The position numbers and the translations under genes were made by a program. From Nymphaea colorata (lineage: Eukaryota; Streptophyta; Magnoliopsida; Nymphaeales; Nymphaeaceae), in contig NC_045139.1 of NCBI RefSeq assembly GCF_008831285.2, positions 2,180,704-2,240,703 on the forward strand: a stretch of DNA of 60,000 nucleotides, given 5' to 3'. Shown piece by piece: positions 49,043-60,000 of this stretch. The notes below the pieces were generated by a model. It was given only the letters and a program-made list of their open reading frames with translations. It had not been told where the DNA came from and made no database searches. Each line of letters begins with the position of its first letter. The stretch's first letter is position 1.

Positions 49043-49423
49043 CTCCCTGATGTCAAATCCGACCAATCTGATCTAAAAAAATCAGATATGGATGAAAATT
49101 TAATATATCCGATTAAGAAATCAGATCGGATTCGAATTTAATAAATGGCATCCGATTGGATTCGGATTGGGATATACATAAATATCGGATTGGATTCGGA
49201 TCAGATTCATTTCTAGACAAATATTATGTATCTAATGCTTGAAAATTGGTAAAATCCAGTTTAAAATTCAGATTCGCATTCGGATATAAATATAAAAATC
49301 AGATTTGGTTAGTAAAATCGGATTTCGGATTCAGATATGACTTTGTTTTATCCAAATTTGAATCCGAATTCAAATCTGAATATATTATTAAAGATGTATC
49401 TGATCCAAATCCATTGACATCCC
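49043..49423. repeat. Insertion built of diverged CGGATT/AATCCG words
   Basis: Compared with unit 1 (14.31 kb), about 380 bp is inserted here. It consists of imperfect repeats of ATCCGATT/GGATTCGGAT, on both strands. The two ends share an inverted gATGTCAA word (left near 49050, right near 49415), suggesting a short TIR element, but no clean target duplication is identified. Confidence 0.5.
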
Positions 49424-50944
49424 TACCACACACACCCCCACACCAAAAAAAAAAAAAAAAAAAACCGACCTCTACAAGTATTAACAGTATCGCTTGTGAT
49501 GTAACATTAGAGGGTAGTATTGTGAAAATCAATTTGAATGGATTTACTTATAATCATCAATAGAAACGAACGTGGTTCATGCACCCATTCTAGTTGCCTT
49601 ATCAATGCATTTCCCTTGTTAATCTTATATGTCATAATTGTAATTATTTTTTGAATCTTAAAATATTATTTGCATGTGATGTCAATATTTTTTTGCATGT
49701 GTCATGCCAGTAGCAAATTGAGACGATGCAAGCTGATGTGCAACTAAGAATTTCAGTAACGAATAGAAAAGAGAGCGCTTTGATATTATAATCGAAAGTG
49801 GTATCCCAAATAGAAACTTCTATCTATCTTTTTCACAAAAAAAAAAAACAACATTTTCATTAGTTGCTAAGGGACTCATCGACGAAGAAAAACACTATTT
49901 TTTAAATGCCAGGTTTACAACTAAGGTTCTACAGTGCAGGTAGCACGCACTCTCATTTCTATCAAGATTCTAATTTTGACAGTGTTGTCATTTTCTATGA
50001 GTTGATTAATATTCTAGCCAATCCATTTTTGGCCATTCTATTTAATTTAGTCATCTGGCTCCACCCCTCGAAAGGGCATCTGCATGATTTCATTAGAATA
50101 CAACAATTTCCATTGAGAAATTTGCAATTCACTAACGAGTACTGGATAACAAAATCTAAGACATATAAGAGGTATGTACTAGATAAGTGAAGTTAGAGAA
50201 AACTAAAATATTGACAACCTTAAGTAATTAAGTTATTATTCATTTTGTTGTAATCTAATTACGTAAATGGATTGTAAAGAGATGGGAGGCACCTTAGAAG
50301 TAGAGAGGCCCCAAGAAAAAAAAAAGGTTGAGAGCCAGGAGCAGTAGTTCCTGGGGACCATAGAAGAATCGTCCTAATTAGTTGTTCAACCCATGGAACC
50401 ATCATGTTCACCATTCCTGTATGTTACATATCAGTTGCCTATATTCTTGCGTGCTATTAGATGTAACACAAGACCAATTCGTGCTGCCATCCAACTCGCT
50501 GAGTTGTGATTCATCATCGAGAACGAGTAACCTCAGATATGATGTCGGAACTGAGATCCAATGCTGATATGAAATCCACAGACCCATAGTTTCATCATGC
50601 AGATGGGTTTCTTATCTATGGATTTCGGGTCCATGTTGTAACTTAAAACCTCAGATCCAAAGTCCGAGACACAAACATAACATAATTTCTGTTCCACTTG
50701 GAGGCTTCAAGACATCTCCCATGACCAGGTGCGCAATATAAAACCACTGCGAGGGAACATTTTCAACTTTACAAGCTCAGCTGTTCCGTGTGTTGCTTTC
50801 ATACATACAAATAAATTCAGCAAATCCCATTTGAATATCAACCCTTATTCACTCTATTTCCACCTAAACAACTATTATTTGAATATCTATTGAAATTTGG
50901 ATAGTTTTGTCGTGGCGTTATATTTATATGGAAAATCTGGTGAT
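49424..50944. other. Intergenic, paralogous in part to 14.3-15.1 kb
   Basis: No gene. A poly-A run lies at ~49445-49463. Bases 49.47-49.93 kb and 50.69-50.94 kb match the flank of unit 1. Bases ~49.95-50.69 kb are extra here and featureless apart from short unconserved ORFs. Confidence 0.45.
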
Positions 50945-52130
50945 GCTTAGAACTGTACAATGAGTTGAGTCAGCTCGTGGTCGACTTGAACTTTTGCTTG
51001 TTAAAACATGACCTATGTCACAATGGTACGCCCAAATGGGTGTACCCATACCGTACACCGGTACGGCAATACCGGTATGCCGGTACATCCCGGTACGTTT
51101 GGTTCTGGTTTTGGTTAGGCCAAAAACCGATAGGCCAACGCCCGACGCCTTCTTCTCCGTCTTCCCTCGGCGGTGATTCTTTGCTTTGCAGTGACCTTGG
51201 GCAGTGGCGGCGGACGGCGACCGGCAACGGACGGCCACTGGCGACCAAGATTTTTACACATTTTGTAAACGGCCAAACACCCAAAATGGCCAAGGGAAAA
51301 TCCCCCAAATCCAGAAGAAGAAGAGAGGGAGAGGGAGAGAATCATGCGGCCGGCGGCTGGTAGAATGCCGAGATCTGACTGGACGACGGCGAGAGAGAGG
51401 GAGAGAAAGGCTCACACGGTGTGCTGCCAGTGGGTGACAACAAGAACCTCGTTGCCATTAGCCGACGACGCTCTTTCTCTTGCTGTGGAAGGAAGCAGGC
51501 AAGCAGCGTCGCGACCGAAATGAAGCAGCTTAGATCGGGTCTCATACTTCAGGCGCACCGACCCGGGTCCAGTAAGGCCACAACTTCGACACATTTTTAC
51601 ACATTTTTAGTAAGATCGTTTGAAAAAATGGTTTTTTTCAATTTTTTGAATTAAAAATGTATAATAATATATAATATTTACCGTACCGCCGTACCAAGAT
51701 TTTTGAAAATGCCATGCCTGTACCCATACTCGCACTCATACCGTTACCATTGTGACATAGAATATGACTCAGAGCACTTGAGTTCAAATGTATGCTTGAA
51801 ATATTAAACAAGTGTCAAATGTGAAATATTAAACAAGTGAAGTTCGAGTTGTAAGAACTCAACCTTTTTAAACTCAACTCGGCTCAACTATATGATGATA
51901 CGCTAAAATATAACGAAAGAATAGTTAAACGAGTAGCAACATAACTGGTTAAACAAGTTAAAAGAAAACGAGATAGGCTTAACCAAAGCAAAACAGGGTT
52001 AATAGAAACGAGTTGAATCAGTTAAGCCGTGAGTCAAACTCGTGCATGTTCTATTGATCTTGACTCCAGTTCAAGCTCAAGTTTTCTGAGCCGACTCCAG
52101 CTCAAGTTCGCTCGAATGCAGCCCTAGATG
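50945..52130. repeat. CTCGAG-rich repeat element with nested insertion
   Basis: The left end (ctgtacaatgagttgagtcag, in part) and right end (…gctcgaatgcagccct) are imperfect inverses, as are the isolated arms at 15.10 kb and at 4.26/18.15 kb. The interior is rich in gagttcgag/ctcaagctcg words. Without the 748-bp nested element it would be about 430 bp. It marks the start of the duplicated module before unit 6. Confidence 0.45.
51013..51760. mobile_element. 748-bp TIR element (hAT- or MULE-like) nested in the CTCGAG repeat
   Basis: Perfect 16-bp terminal inverted repeats (ctatgtcacaatggta) bound the insert. Flanks aacatgac (51005-51012) and aatatgac (51761-51768) form an 8-bp duplication with one mismatch. 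The copies at ~0.06 and ~15.17 kb give the empty site. The interior is unusually GC-rich for the window (51.12-51.58 kb), with GGTACGGTA-type subterminal words at both ends. It has no transposase. The 8-bp duplication favours hAT, but a 9-bp MULE duplication is not excluded. Confidence 0.75.
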
Positions 52131-53895
52131 CTCTTATCCATTTTAGGTGCCACTGGATTATGCAGTCGCCATCTTAGGCAGGGGAATCCTGGATTTAGGT
52201 CCCTTCTCTAATTTGGGTCAATTTCTTTCTCTCTTTTGTATTTCAAAGAAATTGGAAAAAGAGCTCAGCACCTGTTACTTTCTCAAGTAACAAAATATAT
52301 GGTGCACACTCGTCAGTAATGCAAGGGTCAGATATTTAAGCTAGTAGAAGTAGCCATAAACAAGACCCAACTAAGGGAATTTTAGCTGATCAGATTCATC
52401 GGGACTTGGAGCTCTGTCCAAGCTTCGAATTGAGCATTAATAAGATCTGCTTTTATTTACCGAACCCAATTAACCAATGCAAGGCCTGTTTAAAGAAAAT
52501 ATGTTAGGGCAAATATTAGAAAGTACGAACCTTGACTGATAAGCTTCGTGAGGCCGGCCGCAGGATTTTGACTTGTGAGCCACAAAATTCAATCTAAGGG
52601 ATACTAGTTAAAACATTTTAAATTTTAAAGGGCACCAATATACAAATGAGAAAAATTTCTCTGAAATATCAATATGAAAATAAGAACTATTTTGCAGGTC
52701 TGTTGGCTCAACTGAGGAGCTCTACCCTTTTGCCTCTGTTCTCGTTGATTGTCTTGCCCTGTTCCTATCCTCCACTGTTTTGTTTATCAAGAAAACGATG
52801 TCTTGTGATGTTTGCTTCCTTGCTACTGCATTGCTGCAGAGAACTGCTGATTGATCCATGGTGCTGCTGCTCTGAATTTTACACAGAAGATTGGCACAGT
52901 GAGCCTTTTGCACTCCAACATCTTCGCTATTTCCTTTAAACACCACTTTGAATCAGCGTAGCCTTTGGAAAAGACAGGGAAAAAGATTGACACACAACAT
53001 AAGGTAAGAATCCCAGCACAAGGTTCACACCACATCCATTCCCAAAGAATGCTAAAGGGCACACATATGCCTAAAACTTGGTCTGCTAGAAGCGCTGAAG
53101 GAGCTCTTGTTGAGATCTCTCCAGATGAATATGGAACTCTTGTTTGGATCTCCCCGTTATTCATCTGTTTCTCTTCAATTTAAGTGAGAAGGAAGAGCAT
53201 TTTACCGCTGAAGACAAAAAGGACAGAAGATATCCACATGGGTTAAAGTTGTGAATTTTCTTCTACGTGGGTCCCTATCTACAAATGGACGAGAAGACAA
53301 TACTTTAATTTGCATTATTGATTACTGAACTTACATTTGGACTCTAAAATCCTTGAAATTCAAACCCTTAATGCTTAAGAACGACCTCAAATCCTTTGTT
53401 GTAAAGATATATGTACATGGTGTTACACTTCCATATATAGGACTAAATACCCACGGATCTAGAAAATTGTAAGCATCAATTTGAGGTATACAGTATTTGA
53501 TACATATTCATTACAGGTCGGAGGCCTATCCAACAGCAGCACCCTTTCCTGAAGGGATGGACACATCCAATTATTTTTTGAAAATGAGGATAAATTTGAA
53601 AAGCTAAAAAAAATAAATGATGAATTATAAATAATTAACAAGTTGAATAATACTATATATTACGAACAAATCTCCTTATGCTAAATAATCAATTTACAGA
53701 ATCATTCTTCTAACGTGGCCTGCAACCGAGTAGTACTCCTTCAAACAACGCGGTCACAGATGTCCTAAATGATCTGTCTTAGAATCAAGTCGGTGAACAA
53801 TCGATTTTATTGGTGGCTGATTCAAGAGCATCATTCTGTTTAATGGCGCCACTTGTTTTATATATTTTCGTCATGTGCAGCTTTGTCATCAAGAA
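52131..53895. other. Intergenic upstream module of unit 6
   Basis: Bases 52.2-52.88 kb match 0.27-0.9 kb. Bases 53.5-53.84 kb match 4.35-4.65 kb, which in unit 1 lies on the other side of the leader. A ~23-bp scrap of NB-ARC exon sequence (tttaatggcgccacttgtttt) sits at ~53839. No intact gene apart from the relic listed separately. Confidence 0.5.
52886..52990 (-). pseudogene. TIR-domain scrap of another TNL lineage, antisense
   Basis: The minus strand reads PVFSKGYADSKWCLKEIAK, then MLECKRLTVPIF. This is the TIR segment from βD through αC, including the SKWCLKE active-site Glu, to βE. About 35 residues survive. The wording (KGYADS, EIAKMLECKRL) differs from the [17 protein letters not shown] of the local units, so it comes from a separate lineage, like the minus-strand fragment at 1560-1757. 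Confidence 0.7.
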
Positions 53896-53899
53896 GAGG

Positions 53900-54172
53900 G
53901 TAAAAAGGGGGTAATGCCAAGGCGTCTTCCGCCACTAATGAAGAGCCCTTGTTCCGCCGAAAGAAGCTCTGCCAGGAGCTTCCTCGATGTCTCTTGTCGA
54001 TCTCCTGCCTTGTTTCTACCTGCTTGTTGGGTGAGTAGGAGGAGTGATCATTTTGTATGTCTACTGTTGTGATCGTTATTAATATTCTGTGTAGAGGCGG
54101 TGTTGCTGACCACGAAAAGCTTGCCTAGTTTTACCATCTTCCTTCTTGGTTCTCCTTGCTAAGATCAGGAAG
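53900..54172 (+). promoter_or_regulatory. Conserved leader/proximal promoter of unit 6
   Basis: Near-collinear with 34800-35076 before unit 5, down to the ATG. The shared block supports a common 5' UTR and promoter for units 5 and 6. No specific element is assigned. Confidence 0.45.
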
Positions 54173-54844
54173 ATGGTGATCTTTGCAGCTTTATTCATAG
54201 CACTTTTCATGACCGTTCTCTTTGGTCATGTCTTCCTTCAGCGAATCAAGGATTTCTTGCAGGAAGATGTCCTCCGCATGCTTTTAAGGCAATTTTCTGC
54301 CAACCAAAATGGTAATGAAGTAATTGGGGGAAAGACGGAGGCAGGGGAAGAGGTACTGTTGCTCTTAACACCTTCACCGTCTTCACCAAAAGCTGGTGGA
54401 TCCGAGTTTGAAGTGTTTCTCAGTTTCAGAGGCGAAGACACCCGAAAGGGTTTCACTGGGCATCTTCATGATGGGCTTGAGGAGCGCGGTATTTCCACCT
54501 TCATAGACTGCAAGAAGTTGGAAAAGGGAGAGGAGATCAACAAGCTATTGGAATACGTAGATAGGTCCAAGATCATTGTCCCCATCTTCTCCAAATGCTT
54601 TGCAGAATCTAAATGGTGCTTGAAAGAGGTGACCAAAAGTGTGGAGTGTGGGAAGGAGATAATTCCAGTGTTCTTTGGCGTGGAACCTTCCGACGTCCGC
54701 AACCAAAGCGGCCCATTCAAATCTGCGTTTAAGGATCATCAATCCAACAAGAAGCAGGACCAAGAGGAGGTGAGGAAATGGAAGGAAGCATTGAAGAAAG
54801 TCGGAAACTTCTCTGGCTTCAATCTGATCAAAGACATGAATGGG

Positions 54845-54877
<33 letters not shown>

Positions 54878-56949
54878 AGAACAATTAAAGTTTAATCACT
54901 TCTCTCTCCAAATTTAAAGTCTAACCAGGCGGATGCTTTGTTGTCTATAGCTTTTCAGTCGCTTGCTTCCCTTCATATGTTATTCAGATGCTTATTTTCG
55001 CTTCCATTCATATGTTATTCATATGCTTATTTCTGCTTGTTTTGTCCCAACATCATGTTTGGCTAGTATTTTAGATCTTTTTCCTTTAAAATGATTATTT
55101 TATCAGCTATATTAATGCAACGCATCCTTGACTTTCTCAAATTCATTTTAAACTTAATTACTTTACTTAATTAACCCGGACATATCCTTAACGCTACTAA
55201 CAGTTAAAAGTGAGAAACTTTAAGACGTGAGCTTTGTGTTGAAAGATTTAATTAACAATCAACAAAAAAAAAAAAATCATGTTTTCCCAAAAAGCATGTA
55301 TAAGATTTTATGAGAAATCTAAAATTAACGGACACAAATTTTCTTCTGAAAATTTCTTAATTACCAATGAACAGAGGACTATTTGATCAATTTTCATGCT
55401 CTTGCTTATAAAAATCACAAGCATGCTGTTAGGTTTATGAGGAAATTGTTTATAAATATTTAAAATGTACTATTTATGTATAATCTGAGAGTACTTGAGC
55501 GTAAAGTAGCTATTTTCTCAGTGACCAACTTAATATAACTAAAATGTTTATTTGCGTGAACCAGTGAAGACTTACGGATGAGTGAGACCAAACGTTCAAA
55601 CATATGGATGAATGTGGAAAACTGATCAAAGAAAGGTGTTAATTAACTGGATGAAGCATATTATGGAAAAACCTTTTTATTGTAAACAATCAATAAATAC
55701 AGGTATGCAAATAGCCAAATATTCAATTTGGATCTGCTAAAGGAGCATAAATTCATTTTTCCTATTGTTCATAAATTGTCAAGCATGCGACAAATTAATA
55801 CTTGCAGGGATGAGACAAAGCTAAAGCGTGCAGTCATTGAGAGAGTGTCAACCATACTAAACAAGAAGCCATTCGAAGTAGCAAAGCATCCAGTCGGAAT
55901 TGAAACTCGTGTTCATGACGTGAAGAAAATGTTGGAGAATGGAAGCAATATTAATGGTGTTCATGTGGTTGGCATCCATGGTATGGGGGGTCTTGGAAAA
56001 ACAACGATTGCCAAGGCTGTTTACAATGACTTAGGCGAAGGATTTAATGGCGCCACTTGTTTTATTTCAAATGTTAGGGAAAATGCTGGACAACCCAATG
56101 GATTGGTCAACTTACAAAAACAGTTCATTGAAGACATCTTGAAAGAAAAAAATACATTCTTACGTGATGTTGCACAAGGAAAAAATGTGATCAAAGACAG
56201 GGCCAGTCGTAAAAGAGTTCTACTGGTCTTAGATGATGTTGACAACATAAAACAACTTGATGCATTGGCTGGTGGGAGAGATTGGTTTGGATCAGGAAGC
56301 GTGATCATAATAACAACTAGAGATGAGGGGGTACTGCTAGCCCACAACGTGAAACAAGATGAAATTTACAAGCCACAAGAACTGAATGAAGATCAATCTC
56401 GAGCATTATTCATGTTTCACGCATTTGATGGTGAACAACCACAAGGAAAATATGTCCAATTATCAAATGAAGTTGTTGCAGCAGCTGGTGGGTTGCCCTT
56501 AACCGTCGAAGTTATCGGATTGCTTTTCTCTGATAAAAAGAATGTACAAGAATGGAAAGATACATTAGAGAAGCTGAAAAAGATTCCCCCAAGGGAAGTC
56601 CAAAAGAGATTGAAGCTAAGCTATGACAATTTAGAGGACTTGGAGAAGAAATTATTTCTAGATATTTCATGTTTTTTTATAGGTGAGAACAGGGAAAATG
56701 CTACTTACATGTGGGAGGGTTGTGGCTGGTTCCCAAATGCAGCAATTATGGTGCTTGTACGAAGGTCTCTCATTAAGATACGTGTGATCAATAAGATGGA
56801 TGAGAAATATGAACTATTTGAGATGCATGATCAAATAAGAGACATGGGGAGAGCCATAGTTGACGAAGAATGCTCTCGAAAGCTTCAGAAGAAGAGTAGA
56901 CTGTGGAATAACCAAGACTCTTGGGATTTACTTCAAAGAAAGGTAATTG

Positions 56950-56984
<35 letters not shown>

Positions 56985-59900
56985 GCTGGGTTTGGTGACA
57001 AAATTTGGACCGAATTATTAATCGCATTTGAATCGGATCAGAAATCCAAGTTCAATATCTGAGTGAGATCCACTAAAAATCTAGTCCGACTACATATCAT
57101 GTATTCCAAGGGAGCCGGGCCTTGGTACCTAAAACGAAGTCCTCAGCAATTTTATCAAGAATAATGATCTGTGTGAAATAGAATTTAAGAAATTTAGCAA
57201 ATAAAGGAAATAACTCTGTTCCTAATCAATTTAATTTTAGGGACAAGCAACAAGAGCTGTTTCAATGTACATGTGTTGATTCCACTGTTTATGTTTTATG
57301 GTCCTTAAAGCAAAGACTATAAATCTTGGCCAGGGAGTCAACTGCAGACACCATTAACTAATGGTATGCTAATTACCTTGCATATCTGTTTTGTGCAGGG
57401 ACCAGGGACTATTGATGCTGAAGGGATTCGGATATTGCGGAAGGACAAATTGTTCAATGAGAATTATTGTACAGTTAGTGCTGAATGCTTTGAAAGCATG
57501 CCCAACCTGAGATATCTTCAAGCTGAACATGTCAACTTCCATGGCACATTTCTATGTTTTCCTACAGATCTGAAATGGTTGCGGATGAGAAGTTGCCACT
57601 TTGACTCCCCGCCATCTGATTTTAATCTTGAGAAGCTTGTCATCCTTGAGCTCTATAATACCAACATGGCCCCAATTCTTATAAACCAAGTGTCACTGAG
57701 ATTAAAGGTCAGTATATTATGAGGGAGTACTGTTTTTCTTCACTTGTCATATTTTCATGACTTGATCCCACTGGAAATATTTGTTTTATACATGTAGGCC
57801 TTCAAAAGATTGCAAGTTCTGTCACTTCATCGAGTGGAAACAAAGATTACCCTTGATTTCACGAATACGCCTAGCTTAGTGAAATTGAAATTTTTTGATT
57901 GCTCAGCATTAACTACAATTGATGAATCAATTGGGAAACTCAAGAACTTGACACATTTAAGCACTCCCAACTGTAGGCTTCTACGGAAATTACCAGATTC
58001 AGTTTGGCGATTGAGTTCGCTTGAGGTCCTTAATATTTCTGGTTGTTTCAATTTTTCCTCTTTGCCAGAGCGATTGGGAGAGTTGGGATCACTGAAGAAG
58101 CTTGATCTCAGTTACACACGTATAAAGAAGCTACCTGATTCCATTTGCCGGTTAAGTTCTCTTGAAGTGCTTTGTTTGCTACTTTGCTTTGAACTTTGTT
58201 CTATACCGGAAGGCTTAGGGGACATGAAGTCATTAAAGAAGATTGACCTTTCTTGGACTGGCATTGAGGTCATACCTGATTCTATTGGACAACTTACCAA
58301 CCTTGTTGAGCTATCTTTATGTTACTCAAAAAGCTTGGACAGCTTACCCGATTCCATTTGCCAGCTAAAGTTGTTGAAATCGCTTAATGTTATTGGGTGT
58401 CTTTCTCTCTGCTCCTTGCCAGAAAAACTAGGACACATGGAGAAACTGGAGGAGCTTATTCTTGACAATACCAAAATAGAGATCATACCTGATTCAGTTG
58501 GACAGCTTAAAAGCCTTCGCCTGCTATCTTTGCAAGGTTGCAAGCTCCTGAAAGCATTACCTATTTCCATGAGACAATTGAGCTCCATACAACAGCTGAA
58601 AATGTATGGAACCGGTTTAAAAAACTCTAAGAACGACCTTCCACTTGTTGCAGCAATTAATATTATTGAATTGACAAGTTCAACTTGGGAGTTACTTGGC
58701 TTGTATGACCAATCTCACAAAACCTTAGAAATTCTTCACTTGAAGGATGCTATAATTGAAGAGTTGCCGGATTGTGTTGGCAGGATGGAAAACCTCAAGA
58801 AGCTGCAGCTAGAATGTGAAATGCTGAAAGAATTGCCCTGTAGGATTGAAGGGTACTGGGAAAATCTTACTCAATTAGAGGTTAGAAGCATGCATCTAAA
58901 AGCTCTGCCTGACTGCATTGGGTCGCTCAAGCAACTTCGTCAGTTGAGTCTCAAGTGTGAGAACCTCAAAGCTTTACCCAACTCATTTGGGTCACTGAAA
59001 CAGATGCATATGTTGGAATTGAAGTGCGTGAACCTCGAAGTTCTACCAGATTCGATTGGAGAGCTGGAAAATGTTGCCTTCTTCAAAATTAAATCAGCAA
59101 AATTGAAAGGCCTACCAAACTCGATTGGATTGCTAGGAAGCGTTAATACGTTGGTGCTACATTGCATGAGCCTGGAAGCTCTACCTGATTCGATTGGACG
59201 TTTGCAGAAACTTACAGAATTTAAGGTGTCGTCTAACAGTCTTGAAGCTGTACCTAACTCCATTGGTTCGTTAAAACACATTTGGGGATTAGAATTAAAG
59301 TGCCCAAACCTCGAGATTCTACCAGATTCTTTTGGAGAATTAGAAAGTCTTCAACGCTTTAAGGTGGACTCAAATCGGCTCAATTATTTGCCCAATTCTA
59401 TTGGTTCCCTAACAAGGATTTGGTCCTTGAGCCTAAACTGCATGAACCTTGAAGATTTGCCTAACTCTATGGAAAGATTGCAAAGTCTTGAAATTTTACA
59501 TTTACATTGCTGTAATTTTACAGCTCCACCTGCTTTCATTGGACGATTGGAAAATCTTACGATCTTCTCGTTCAACAGCAATAAATTAAAATACTTGGAT
59601 GCAGCAATTAATGAGTCCTTAGGAAGGCTTCATCATCTATATCTAAGTGGTTGTGAGAACCTGGAAGGTATAATAGCTGCCTCTATTCGACCAACAGGTT
59701 TGGCTTGCCTCACATCCTTAGGGTCGCTTCATTTGAAAGACTGCAAGAGGCTTGAGTACCTTCCTCAGGTTCCCTCTTCTCTACTCTGGCTTGATGCTTC
59801 AGGGTGCACCAATTTGAGAACTGTGTCGGATATTTCAAACTTGAAAACTTTGTACAGGTTGTGTTTGGGTGGTTGTAAGCTGCTTGAAGATGTGCCTGGC

Positions 59901-60000
59901 CTTGAAAATATTTCACCAAACTTGGAAGTGCTGGAACTGCCTGGTCCTTGTGATTTCATGGGGTGTTGCCACTTTAATCATGATTTAAAAAACAAAGTGT
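54173..60000 (+). CDS. TNL unit 6: anchor-TIR-NBS-LRR receptor, cut by the window end
   Basis: Exons are 54173-54843, 55808-56942, 57399-57707 and 57798 to beyond 60000. Phases join, and my codon-by-codon reading of exon 4 finds no stop to the window edge. The edge falls about six bases before the expected exon 4 donor (…AACAAAGTGT). Anchor 2-20, TIR with SKWCLKE Glu ~152, P-loop GMGGLGKTT, kinase-2 (LLVLDDVD, with V for I), [13 protein letters not shown] (GGLPLTVE) and MHD are intact. The RNBS-D/MHD linker has a 7-residue insertion (around IRVINKMDEKYE) relative to unit 2. Exon 1 donor is gg|GTCC, weaker than the GTAT/GTAC of the other units. Exon 5 should follow outside the window. Expected to act like unit 5. 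Confidence 0.88.
54851..54878. repeat. (CT)n microsatellite just inside intron 1 of unit 6
   Basis: The run begins within ~10 bases of the exon 1 donor. Equivalent CT runs follow the exon 1 donor in units 1 (~5494), 2 (~20003) and 5 (~35759), and the exon 2 donor in units 1 (~8664), 2 (~22046), 5 (~37450) and 6 (~56953). Their lengths differ between copies. Confidence 0.85.

Overview
The window is nuclear plant DNA: a tandem cluster of TIR-NBS-LRR (TNL) immune-receptor genes on the + strand, embedded in AT-rich, transposon-rich intergenic sequence. TNLs are essentially absent from grasses and most other monocots, so the source is a eudicot, magnoliid or early-diverging angiosperm. The species cannot be fixed from sequence alone. 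The TIR and LRR wording (KGFTGHLHDGLEERG, LPDSIGxL) and the N-terminal hydrophobic anchor recall the flax L6 / RUN1-like TNL class.

Four large paralogous units share one five-exon architecture. Exon 1 encodes a membrane anchor plus TIR, exon 2 NB-ARC, exon 3 an NBS-LRR linker with the first LRRs, exon 4 a very long LRR block, and exon 5 a separate ~125-residue C-terminal domain. Unit 1 (4824-13694) is complete except for a one-base deletion inside the P-loop codons. Unit 2 (19331-28008) has intact TIR and NBS, but its LRR exon carries an internal deletion, a ~3.0 kb solo LTR, a stop and a frameshift, and exon 5 is missing. Unit 5 (35077-47814) is intact by inspection; its intron 4 holds a 5.4 kb antisense Copia retrotransposon. 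Unit 6 (54173 to beyond the window end) is open right up to base 60000. Smaller relics lie between them: an NBS fragment (18.7 kb), a TIR fragment (28.5 kb), and two minus-strand fragments of a different TNL lineage (1.56-1.76 kb and 52.9 kb).

The intergenic DNA is itself duplicated with the genes. The blocks at 0-4.7, 15.1-19.3, 32.5-35.0 and 50.9-54.1 kb are upstream modules; those at 13.7-15.1 and 47.8-50.9 kb are downstream modules. Insertions that distinguish the copies have recognisable ends: Tourist/Harbinger-like elements with 3-bp TTA/TAA duplications (5701-6887, 29123-29427, probable relative ending at 32492), an 8-bp-duplication TIR element (51013-51760), a LINE 3' fragment (30.4-31.1 kb), a solo LTR (24387-27374) and the Copia element (41632-47049). 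Because intact paralogues supply empty sites, most insertion boundaries can be read to the base.

Functionally the intact units should encode membrane-tethered TNL receptors: effector sensing by the LRR and C-terminal domain, nucleotide switching by NB-ARC, and NADase signalling by the TIR, whose catalytic Glu is retained in all four units. The cluster shows birth-and-death evolution: LRR number differs between units (two-repeat duplication in unit 1, large deletion in unit 2) and new insertions keep accumulating. No bacterial, organellar, tRNA, rRNA or CRISPR feature was seen.
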